This document shows, in pieces, positions 1 through 7,202 of a DNA stretch of 18,131 bases (position 1 is the first letter of the stretch; every line of letters begins with the position of its first letter). The stretch is from Nitrososphaerota archaeon. Lineage in GTDB: Archaea > Thermoproteota > Nitrososphaeria > Nitrososphaerales > Nitrososphaeraceae. Made by a program: the position numbers and the translations under genes. The DNA is taken from the NCBI GenBank assembly GCA_005877345.1, contig VBPR01000031.1, forward strand, positions 1 through 18,131, in the 5' to 3' direction. The notes under the pieces are model-generated. The model was not told the DNA's origin. It did not search any database and worked only from the letters and a program-made list of their open reading frames with translations.

Positions 1-2981
1 ACAATCGAAATATTTGTTTTAAGGTCCACCATGCTTCTAGCATACATAAAAGCACTAATTATAATCCCCACTAGAATAGCTGGGGCGACAAAATTCCGGT
101 AATTAATATCCAATTTAACAATCGACGGCGTGTTTGATGTAGAATTCTTAGTTGGTTCTTGAACTTGCTGCTTAACCATTGAACCTGCGCTAGGTTCTAT
201 TACTCCGATTGAGTTACCTCGCTGTTCGGCAAACCATATGTTTCCATTTGAATCAGAAGTAATCCATTGTATAAAAGGTGAAGGCGTTTTAACTGGAACT
301 TCCGTGATCTTGGATTTTTGAGTATCGATTACTGCATTCTTATTTATTGTATGTTCAGCTACCCATAAATTGCCATATTTATCAAAAGCCATTCCAAACG
401 GTAGTCCTGCCTTATTAATTATCGGTAAGTCAGTAAATATTTTAGTCAATGGATCAAAAACAGTTATTCTGTGACCATCATGCTGTGAAATATAAACTTC
501 ACCACTGTTTTTATCAATTAACAATGCAGTAGGACTTAATAATGATTTATTACCCATGTGGGTATACTCTGTTGTAGAATAGTTAGTACTAGGATCGATT
601 TTTGCTAATTTCCCACCTTCATCAGTCACCCACATTAAATTGCTAACAGGATCTGAAGCAATTGCAAAGGGATGTATATTTTTGTCTTTGAGATTTAATT
701 TTAAAGTAATGTTACCTACAGCAGGGTCAAAGCGCATAACTTCACCTGATCTTGGTGAGGTTATCCAAATGGTGTCATTTGCATCTATTGCAATACCTGA
801 TGGAGTAACATAGTTTGGAATGGGATACAATTTACTAGCATTGTCAGTAGGATCAAAACTTCCTATAGATTTTGTCAGAGGATCTACATACCACAAATTA
901 TTCTTTGAATCTATAGTCATCAAAGTTACGATATTTGTGCCATTAATCTTGTGTTCAATATAATTTCGGTTGTTAATATCAAATGCAAAAATGCGGCCAC
1001 TTCCAATAATCGTGTCACCAAACCATATGTAATTTCTACTCTTGTCATAAATTGGATATAAGGGCTGTATTTTAGTAGTATTGGATATAGGGTATTCTGT
1101 TACATTAAATTTTAGCTGATCAAAATTTGGTTTTACAATCAAGTTATCAAATGAAGCGACAATTCCTGACATATTTTGTTTTGCGGGGATACCTTGTACC
1201 TCCAAGTCCCACGTTCCTGGTATACCAAATGTAGCATTAACAGAGTATACTCCTCGTGATTGCTTTTCTAGGGCCACAGTAATTGGACCAATAGATTCTT
1301 CAATTTGGCTGTATTTTATTTGGGCGGATTGTAAATCAATAGGTTCCCCATTCATATCCAAAAACGACACCTTGAAATTGTTATTGCCAACCTCAAAGGG
1401 GGATATTGATAAGTCAACTTCGGTACCATTATCCAGAAATCTTGTTGTCTCAAATGGTACACTTTGAGTTGCTACTACACTAGTTGCTTGAGCTTGATTC
1501 TGTACTTCACTTTTAGGAACGCCAGTATTTACCAATAGACCTACGCTTAAAAGCAGTGCAATTCCAAGTATGGATTCAATCACTAGTGCCTTTCTAAATT
1601 TAATAACTATTGATTTTGCATTCCTTTCACTTTCTGATTGTTTTGAGAAATTGGGATTGTTAGATTTGTTTCCGATAACTTGCCCTACCTTTAATGATTT
1701 AACGACCTGCTTCTGAATAAATATACTGCTATATCCCCCTAAAATAACCATCAAACCTGCGATAGTGAGCTTTGCAATTAAAACGGTACCATATAAGGAA
1801 CCAATAACTAAATTTAAATTATCTTCAAGTATGTACAATAAGAACGGACCCGTAATAAATATTATGCCCAATAATGTTACTACTAATGCAGAATGTCGTG
1901 GAATCCACACTGAAATGGTTCCCAATTTGTAATACCAATTCATTGTTGATTCTTGTAATTTTGGAATTAGGACAAATGCAAGATAAAAAGTGCCGCCTAT
2001 CCAGAGGGATGCAACCAAATTATGTATGAAATCAATTATTATTGGCCCTAGTTGTTTACTTGATGCACCGTGTCCAATCAAGCTGGTTGTAACTAGTAAA
2101 ATTATTCCTATTATTAAAAAGCCTGCGTTCTCCATTGTAGAAAATGAATATGATTTGTTCTTTCTAAATTGTCTTAATTCATATAGTGATAGACCAAGAA
2201 GAATAAATGAAATTACTGAACGTTCAAGTAATACAGTCCCAAATCTGGTTCCAAGTACATCAGTTAAGGTTCCGTTAATCGAGATTGCTTGAAAAAAGAG
2301 TATAGCAAAATTTGAAGATACCAATATTATTGAAGCTACTACATAGTAAATAGCAAGTCTTTTGCTTACTCTATTTCTAATTTGAGAAATGGATTCAGTA
2401 AGCGAGCTGATTTTCGAGAGTGGTTTCCAAATCCAAAGGGTTCCAAATGCTGCTCCTACTATCATTACCTGTGCCAGAAGCGTAGGAAATCTTGCTATTG
2501 CCTCTGGTAGATAAAGCGTTGATTTTGTAGTGGTAGCTGGTAAATTTTTAGGTACCACCACCGCCTCCCCAATACCAAATACAAATGCATTATCTGTTAC
2601 ATGACCATCGGTTTGAGATAAAACGTTGGTGGACACCGTGTAGGTCCCATCTTTCAATGATGGTACCGAAACTGTTAATGTAGATTCATCATTTTGCAAA
2701 TGATGGACATCGCCTTTGTCTACTTCCTTCCCATTAGAGTCCAGTACTTTCAGGTGACTGAAACGTAAATCAACGGGTTCGCTAAAGAATACATTTACCT
2801 GTTGTGGAGACTGGGCTAGGGATTGTGATGATGAGGGATTGCTACTCAGTACAAATGCATGTCCAAAAGACGTGTGGATAGCACCAAAGCCCACGAGGCT
2901 CACGAAACATGTTATCAAGATTAAATGCAAATTCTTATTAGATAATGAAAAAATAGAACCAAAACCAAAATTAAAAGTCAA
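1..2981 (-). CDS. CopC-CopD-YtkA-like-Vgb propeller fusion protein, membrane-bound (3' end off window)
   Basis: About 993 residues are visible and the frame is open at position 1, so the C-terminus is missing. Order of parts: signal peptide (about 1-40); CopC domain (about 41-138) whose mature N-terminus would be His41 after TSFG, with the D-x-H copper motif TDGH at 125-127; a CopD-type membrane domain of about eight helices (about 154-483), including HNLVASLWIGG and LYGTVLIAKL; a YtkA/FixH-like beta domain (about 509-617); a streptogramin-lyase/SMP-30-type six-bladed propeller (about 640-927, blades such as NIWFAEQRGNSIGVIEP); and a final membrane helix (about 956-978). In known systems CopC binds copper outside the membrane and CopD is the membrane partner for uptake. 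The propeller's role is unknown. No ATG lies at the 5' end. I chose TTG at 2981 because GAGGT precedes it and an AT-rich TATA-like stretch lies 30-40 bases upstream; TTG at 2930 is the alternative and gives a shorter, more typical signal peptide. Confidence 0.88.
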   Translation of the reverse strand, partial: MTFNFGFGSIFSLSNKNLHLILITCFVSLVGFGAIHTSFGHAFVLSSNPSSSQSLAQSPQQVNVFFSEPVDLRFSHLKVLDSNGKEVDKGDVHHLQNDESTLTVSVPSLKDGTYTVSTNVLSQTDGHVTDNAFVFGIGEAVVVPKNLPATTTKSTLYLPEAIARFPTLLAQVMIVGAAFGTLWIWKPLSKISSLTESISQIRNRVSKRLAIYYVVASIILVSSNFAILFFQAISINGTLTDVLGTRFGTVLLERSVISFILLGLSLYELRQFRKNKSYSFSTMENAGFLIIGIILLVTTSLIGHGASSKQLGPIIIDFIHNLVASLWIGGTFYLAFVLIPKLQESTMNWYYKLGTISVWIPRHSALVVTLLGIIFITGPFLLYILEDNLNLVIGSLYGTVLIAKLTIAGLMVILGGYSSIFIQKQVVKSLKVGQVIGNKSNNPNFSKQSESERNAKSIVIKFRKALVIESILGIALLLSVGLLVNTGVPKSEVQNQAQATSVVATQSVPFETTRFLDNGTEVDLSISPFEVGNNNFKVSFLDMNGEPIDLQSAQIKYSQIEESIGPITVALEKQSRGVYSVNATFGIPGTWDLEVQGIPAKQNMSGIVASFDNLIVKPNFDQLKFNVTEYPISNTTKIQPLYPIYDKSRNYIWFGDTIIGSGRIFAFDINNRNYIEHKINGTNIVTLMTIDSKNNLWYVDPLTKSIGSFDPTDNASKLYPIPNYVTPSGIAIDANDTIWITSPRSGEVMRFDPAVGNITLKLNLKDKNIHPFAIASDPVSNLMWVTDEGGKLAKIDPSTNYSTTEYTHMGNKSLLSPTALLIDKNSGEVYISQHDGHRITVFDPLTKIFTDLPIINKAGLPFGMAFDKYGNLWVAEHTINKNAVIDTQKSKITEVPVKTPSPFIQWITSDSNGNIWFAEQRGNSIGVIEPSAGSMVKQQVQEPTKNSTSNTPSIVKLDINYRNFVAPAILVGIIISAFMYARSMVDLKTNISI

Positions 2982-3097
2982 TTTACCTCTAGGAAATTAT
3001 ATTGATTTGATTATTTTATTATTCCTTTTTTTCTAGTACACGAATCGAATTAAGAGGATAAAGGATATAACATGTAAGAGGATTTAATTAAAGAGAT
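2982..3097. promoter_or_regulatory. Divergent intergenic promoter region between the CopCD fusion and the 3098 gene
   Basis: Only 116 bases separate two divergent copper-type genes. On the plus strand a TATA-like ggatataac (3063-3071) sits about 27-35 bases before the ATG at 3098. On the minus strand an AT-rich TATA-like stretch (3010-3023) lies 30-42 bases before the TTG at 2981, with GAGGT (2985-2989) between. Shared control of both genes is inferred from the layout. I could not identify an operator. Confidence 0.5.
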
Positions 3098-3817
3098 ATG
3101 GAAAAGACTACAATTATTCTTCTTGTTGGCTTTTTTTTGCTCTCATTCATAGTCTTTATAGGTCATCTTGATGTTTCCTTTGCACATACCAGTAAGACTT
3201 TTGGAAATACCACTGTTGAAATCGGATGGTTAAATGAACCCCCGCTTGTTTCTGATCTAAATAGCATAACTCTACAGGCAAGTAAAGGAGTTAGTGGTAA
3301 TCAAACACCCATTCTGAATGCTCTTTCGAATGTTTCATCCTCTGTCAAATTTGGAACGATGACAAAAAAATTAGATTTTCAACCATCGCCAATTACGGAT
3401 GGTGAATATGATGCGAAGATAATTCCAACTAGAGTTGGACCAATTAGCATATTAGTTCAAGGTGATATAAAGGGACAAAAAGTTGACAGTGAATTTAAGA
3501 TTGAAGATGTTGATTCAAAAGGAATCTTTTCCTTTCCGGACAGTTCAGTCGATACTAGTAACACAAATAACAATGGACAGATTCAGAACGCTATGAGCAA
3601 ATTATCTAACGATGTTCAAACCAGTAGAGATGATTTGAATTCATCCCAGAAAGAATTGACTAATATTCAAGAATCCATTAATGGTTTACAAAAAAATTTG
3701 AACAGTTCGTATTTGCTATTGATAATTACTCTCGGAATCGCTATTGCTGGCATTGTAATGGCGGCATATTTATTTAATATACTACGTGTAAAGAAGGGAA
3801 TGCTAGAGGGTTCCTAG
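3098..3817 (+). CDS. Membrane-anchored secreted protein of the CopC-neighbour type (beta domain, coiled coil, C-terminal anchor)
   Basis: 239 residues. The signal peptide (1-29) ends VSFA, giving a mature N-terminal His30 (HTSKTFGN). A beta-sandwich-like domain spans about 30-155, with VEIGWLNEPPLV near the start and the pattern DGEYDAKIIPTRVGP followed by QGDIKGQKVDSEF near its end. Bacterial proteins encoded beside CopC/CopD share this pattern (family known only from memory, no search possible). Then come a low-complexity Ser/Asn linker (about 160-175), a predicted coiled coil (about 175-203, QTSRDDLNSSQKELTNIQES) and one membrane helix (about 204-228). The domain would sit outside the cell, tethered to the membrane. 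Its position divergent to the CopC-CopD fusion supports a copper-binding or delivery role, which is inference. Start is ATG with a TATA-like box at leaderless distance. Confidence 0.85.
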   Translation: MEKTTIILLVGFFLLSFIVFIGHLDVSFAHTSKTFGNTTVEIGWLNEPPLVSDLNSITLQASKGVSGNQTPILNALSNVSSSVKFGTMTKKLDFQPSPITDGEYDAKIIPTRVGPISILVQGDIKGQKVDSEFKIEDVDSKGIFSFPDSSVDTSNTNNNGQIQNAMSKLSNDVQTSRDDLNSSQKELTNIQESINGLQKNLNSSYLLLIITLGIAIAGIVMAAYLFNILRVKKGMLEGS

Positions 3818-4026
3818 CACGACAATAGCACCTACTTAGCGGTAATAAGAACCACGTTATGGTATGACTAGCTTAGACTACTTTGTGGGATAATTGTCAA
3901 TAGCGCCAAAAATGTCTTTAATCAAGATTTTTCTATATCCTATACTCGGGTTAGGTAATTTTCAGGGAATAGTAAATAGTAATGAATTAAAAACAGGGTA
4001 ATCATTAAATTTGATATACTGTCTTG
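3818..4026. other. Intergenic spacer before the 4027 gene
   Basis: No open frame, RNA gene or strong hairpin was seen. The stretch is AT-rich near its end (around 3980-4020), which probably holds the promoter of the next gene, but no single TATA box stands out. Confidence 0.4.
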
Positions 4027-4584
4027 ATGTCTGTACAAAAAATAGTGTATCGTAAATATGTTATTGTTTTGATCGTGCTCCTTTTTGTATGTTTGAATGA
4101 ATGCAACCACTCACAGTTTATATTCGGTCATTTTTTTGGAACGACCAAGAATATAGGAGGCTACCAAATAGTTTTTGCGCCATATCCTGCTCTTCCTTTG
4201 GCTCGTGACAACTCAACTTTACTAAATTTTAGTATCCTTGACAAGGATAATAAGAACGTAAATAATATCTCTGCATCACTTATTGTAAAAAACAAGCTGA
4301 ATGGTTCCATCATTCAAAATTTTCCATTTAAATTTTATGAATTAAGTGATATTACTTTTCCTTACACTTTCAAAGAAATTGGAGACTACCAGATTTCTTT
4401 ACTGGTCAAGATAAATGGCCATCCCACTTATTCTCAAACTCCAATATCGGCTGATTTCGACATATCAGCTACCAATCCAAATCAGGTAATACCTACCGAT
4501 GAGCTCATAATTTACTATCTAGTGCCAGGATTAGCTGTAATAACCGCCATTGTACTGTATTTGAGACACAAAAACAAGATTTAA
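4027..4584 (+). CDS. Secreted Ig-like (YtkA/FixH-like) protein with C-terminal membrane anchor
   Basis: 185 residues from the ATG at 4027; a TTG directly before it (4024) is the other possible start. A basic N-terminus and hydrophobic segment (about 10-24) are followed by FIFG and then His35, so the mature protein may begin HFFGTTKN. The body (about 35-150) has the alternating beta pattern of an Ig-like fold, including GGYQIVFAPYPALPL, LNFSILDKDNKNV and a closing FKEIGDYQISLLVKINGHP. A single membrane helix (about 158-178, LIIYYLVPGLAVITAIVLYL) and a basic tail follow, so the domain faces outward. It resembles the YtkA/FixH-like domain in the CopCD fusion and the proteins at 5613 and 8464. 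Cys22 and Cys26 lie in or next to the signal segment and could be membrane attachment sites. Function is unknown; a copper-cluster role is inferred from context and the N-terminal His. Confidence 0.78.
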   Translation: MSVQKIVYRKYVIVLIVLLFVCLNECNHSQFIFGHFFGTTKNIGGYQIVFAPYPALPLARDNSTLLNFSILDKDNKNVNNISASLIVKNKLNGSIIQNFPFKFYELSDITFPYTFKEIGDYQISLLVKINGHPTYSQTPISADFDISATNPNQVIPTDELIIYYLVPGLAVITAIVLYLRHKNKI

Positions 4585-4767
4585 TCTCAATAAGAATAAT
4601 CATAATATTCAACAGAAAAACAGTCAAAAATTAGTATTTCTTTTACATGCTGTTATTCTAAAATTAAGTTAATGTATTAATGACTGCGTTATAGTTGTCA
4701 ATCTAAACTACTTAATTCGATTGATGTACCACAATATTATTATTATCGTGTAGTATAAAAGGATCGG
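4585..4767. other. AT-rich spacer with probable promoter of the 4768 gene
   Basis: No gene was seen. A stretch rich in att/ata (about 4731-4747) sits 20-37 bases upstream of the ATG at 4768 and is the best TATA candidate. Just before the ATG is aaaggatcgg, which contains a weak purine-rich element. Confidence 0.35.
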
Positions 4768-5598
4768 ATGAATAAATACTACTATTTTCTACTACCAGGA
4801 CTTGTGTTGTTACTTGCCTTTAACTCAAACACAAACAATTTCATACTTGGCCACACTTTTTCTGGAGGTGAAAGTGCCACTTTTTTGACCTTAGTTGAAA
4901 TGATGAAAATAGAATCACAATTGGCAGAAAAGGAACTGCCATCAAACGCTACCATAGCGAAGGAACATGCTGAACACACCACTGAACACCTAACGGCAAA
5001 CAATACTAAGGAAATCAAGGAAAGAAACCCTCGACTTGCTACTGAGCTTAATAACACATTAACAGATTTTGTCAAGACATTTGAATCTAAATCACCATCA
5101 CAATCAGTAGTTAAAGACAAGGTTAGTAATATTAGCGATATATTGTCCGAGGTAGTTAGCGCTAGAATTGATAACCAACAGCTCAATAACGTTACCGTAA
5201 AAGCGCAAGTAGTTAATGATTTGGTAGGCGAAAGTTTGGAACACTACAATAGTTCTCTTGGGGAAACTGTGAAAACTGAAACTCCAAAGATAGTGGATGA
5301 TGCCGACTATCAGAGTGCGCAAGCAGCAGTATCACGTGCAATCGACTTGTATAATGAAATCAAACCAAGCGGAAATGCAAATTCAACTGAATTGGGAAAG
5401 TCATTGAATACACTAAAAGACACGATTGATAGCAAGAGTCCGTTTGATCTAGCTGACAAAACAGTTGATGATAAAATTACACCTTTGCTAAATGGTATGT
5501 TCAAGCTAAAGTTGGCTGTAGAAGAAGCTCATGGAGGAGAAGGACGAGATCATGGCGGAAACGAATCAAAAGCCTCGTCAGGAAATGAGACCCATTAG
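4768..5598 (+). CDS. Secreted His-rich helical protein of unknown function
   Basis: 276 residues. The signal peptide (1-28) ends FILG and is followed by His29, so the mature protein would begin HTFSGGES. The rest looks almost entirely alpha-helical, with few aromatic residues. Possible metal-binding features are the H-x2-H-x3-H run HAEHTTEH at 67-74 and a His/Gly tail (about 251-276) with EEAHGGEGRDHGG and a terminal His. Many N-x-S/T sites fit an extracellular, glycosylated protein. No membrane anchor is visible at the C-terminus, unlike its neighbours, so it may be soluble or held by partners. It lies within a run of secreted copper-type genes. I infer metal (probably copper) sequestration, but the family is not one I can name. 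Start is ATG with TATA-like sequence upstream. Confidence 0.8.
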   Translation: MNKYYYFLLPGLVLLLAFNSNTNNFILGHTFSGGESATFLTLVEMMKIESQLAEKELPSNATIAKEHAEHTTEHLTANNTKEIKERNPRLATELNNTLTDFVKTFESKSPSQSVVKDKVSNISDILSEVVSARIDNQQLNNVTVKAQVVNDLVGESLEHYNSSLGETVKTETPKIVDDADYQSAQAAVSRAIDLYNEIKPSGNANSTELGKSLNTLKDTIDSKSPFDLADKTVDDKITPLLNGMFKLKLAVEEAHGGEGRDHGGNESKASSGNETH

Positions 5599-5612
5599 TT
5601 AAATAAAAAAGG

Positions 5613-6135
5613 ATGAGTAGGTTGTCTCTTCTGGTCTATCATACTATTACTCATTTTTATTTTACTACCAAAAAACGAACTTGAAAATGTTAATGCTCTC
5701 ATTGTTGAGAATAAACCATTTTACGGATTAAGTAATCAAAAGATAAAGGCTGTCGAGTCTACCACTGATGATAATTTGATAAATGTTAAACTTGAATACG
5801 CCCCACAAGCATTTAAAATTGGTATTCCAGAATTTTTCAAGGCTACTTTATCTTATAAGGATACAAAGGAAATAGCTTTGCATGCAGATACGGACATATT
5901 AATATCTAAAGATGGTAAAGAACTTTTTAAAGAGTCAAGTGGATACTCTAAACCACATGTTCACACTCCAAATGGAATAGTTCTCTCTTCCTATAAGTTT
6001 CCAGATTCAGGACAATATGGTATCTCCGTAAAAGTCCTGGGATTAAACTTTATGCCTGTGAATCCAAAACAAGAAAATTTTGCAACCAACGTTACTCACT
6101 CAAATGATAAATATTTGATACAAATAGGAAAATGA
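5613..6135 (+). CDS. Secreted Ig-like (YtkA-like) protein with an N-terminal frameshift
   Basis: The intact frame runs from just after a TGA (5614-5616) to the stop at 6133-6135. It encodes a hydrophobic signal segment (SIILLLIFILLPKNELENVN), a linker, then a beta-type domain (LEYAPQAFKIGIPEFF, ILISKDGKELF, HVHTPNGIVL, FPDSGQYGISVKVLG). The signal segment has no ATG, GTG or TTG in its own frame; the first usable start there is TTG 5776, which would drop the whole signal. An ATG at 5613 lies in another frame, and removing one base, for example one G of the GG in cttctggtct, joins it into MSRLSLLSIILLL and so on, a good signal peptide. The gene is therefore probably frameshifted by one extra base near 5616-5640, either in reality or by assembly error. 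The domain matches the type of the 4027 and 8464 proteins; HVH may bind metal. Function is unknown. Confidence 0.65.
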
Positions 6136-6366
6136 ATCTCGTCTTTTCAAAGCCCTATGAGAACAGAATGTATATTAATAATCATCTTTCCTCATTGTTC
6201 TCACCAAGGATATTATTTAAACACAGGAAACTAGACCTACATAGATTCAAAATAGTTCCAGTATTTTACACTAAGATGTTACAAGATTTTTTACATTGAA
6301 AAAATAACTCGATTCGATAGTTGTACTACAAAGCCTATATATGTTGCTTTTATTCTCTTCGTTAAA
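6136..6366. promoter_or_regulatory. Spacer with TATA box for the 6367 gene
   Basis: No gene was seen in this stretch. A clear TATA element, tatatatg (6336-6343), sits 24-31 bases before the TTG at 6367, the spacing expected for a leaderless archaeal transcript. It supports TTG as the true start. Confidence 0.55.
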
Positions 6367-6918
6367 TTGAACAAAATCAGAAAGTTATTACAGCTGTCAA
6401 CAGCGATTTTAATTGTTTCAGTAGCTTTAATGTCAGTATTATTCTCAAGTGCTATACAATATTCGACTGCCCAGGATTCTGAGGGAACTGTGGTAAGAGA
6501 TTCACAAACCGTTCTCCTAGAAGGTAAGACACTTCCAGCGAATGACTATATTCATCTATACGATGCCACACCATATATGATAAAAGCAGGTCATGTTGCT
6601 GCAAAGCTGCCATGCGACAGCAAATCAGAAACGTCATTGAAAGTGCTTATCGGTCAAGCACCCAATCTTAAGCCTGCCGATCTAGAGCTACTTAAGGAAT
6701 TATCTAAACCAGGGGCTATGTGCATATACCATGTAGATGTTGAATCTACGAAACAAGTTAATGGAACCATAACCGACATAGCACTACAAAACCCTACAAA
6801 CAAAGAAGTAAAATTTGCTCCAACTGCCACAATTGTGATAGGTGTTGATGAAATCATGCCAGGTGCAGAAGAAGCAGGAGCTATGGGAAATATGTCAATG
6901 GGTAACAGCACGGGCTGA
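6367..6918 (+). CDS. Conserved secreted protein of ammonia-oxidising archaea, Met-rich tail, function unknown
   Basis: 183 residues from TTG 6367. The signal peptide (about 1-35) has a basic start and ends YSTAQ. The mature domain contains ANDYIHLYDATPYMIKAGH (58-76), LPCD (Cys83), IGQAPNLKPADLELLKELS (95-113) and PGAMCIYHVDV (Cys119, His122). The two cysteines are probably a disulphide in the oxidising exterior. With His63, His76 and His122 they could instead form a metal site, but no cupredoxin Cys-His-Met pattern is present. The tail is small and Met-rich (MGNMSMGNSTG). From memory, proteins with the same GKTLPANDYIHLYD-type core occur across marine and soil ammonia oxidisers as hypotheticals. 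It stands in the same orientation as its neighbours but has its own TATA box, so it is probably a separate transcript. Confidence 0.8.
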   Translation: MNKIRKLLQLSTAILIVSVALMSVLFSSAIQYSTAQDSEGTVVRDSQTVLLEGKTLPANDYIHLYDATPYMIKAGHVAAKLPCDSKSETSLKVLIGQAPNLKPADLELLKELSKPGAMCIYHVDVESTKQVNGTITDIALQNPTNKEVKFAPTATIVIGVDEIMPGAEEAGAMGNMSMGNSTG

Positions 6919-7202
6919 TCAATTAATAGAATATCTTGTTATGTCACATCTCTTTTATATTAAGGTGCATTTCTGGGTATAAAGTTGGACAAAGTTAAAG
7001 TAAGAAAAGACCGTACGCAAAGTGAATCTATTAGTTCAATAGAAAAACTAAAACCATGATTGATTCAATGGATAAAACTTCGTGATAATTATTTTACACT
7101 GCTCTTGACTTCCCGTTTTCTTTAGTTTTAAATTTATATTTGGTGATAAAGGACCTTTTACCGATGTCAATTATTGGAGGGCAGACCGGTGATAAGTGTC
7201 TT
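6919..7202. promoter_or_regulatory. Spacer and 5' region of the NHL gene
   Basis: No convincing gene was seen in these 284 bases. A TATA-like aatttatatt (7131-7140) predicts transcription starting near 7160-7165. GGTGAT (7188-7193) lies nine bases before the ATG at 7203 and is a good ribosome binding site, so the mRNA probably has a leader of about 40 bases. ATG 7164 could alternatively be read leaderless. Confidence 0.45.

Noticed and set aside
640..1060. Streptogramin-lyase-like propeller read as antibiotic resistance
   Set aside because: The blade type is widespread and here is part of a membrane copper-type fusion; nothing supports a lyase role.
1990..2292. 100-residue plus-strand open frame
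   Set aside because: It is antisense to the membrane helices of the CopC-CopD fusion, which gives a clear family match on the minus strand.
3818..4026. Possible tRNA or other structured RNA in the spacers
   Set aside because: I looked for the T-loop and acceptor-stem pattern in this and the other spacers and found none.
4782..5186. 134-residue minus-strand open frame
   Set aside because: It is antisense to the His-rich secreted gene, Ser/Leu-rich as expected from reverse reading, with no start signal.
6985..7059. 24-residue basic ORF with TTG start and GGTG upstream
   Set aside because: It is too short to support, has no recognisable motif, and lies in a promoter spacer.
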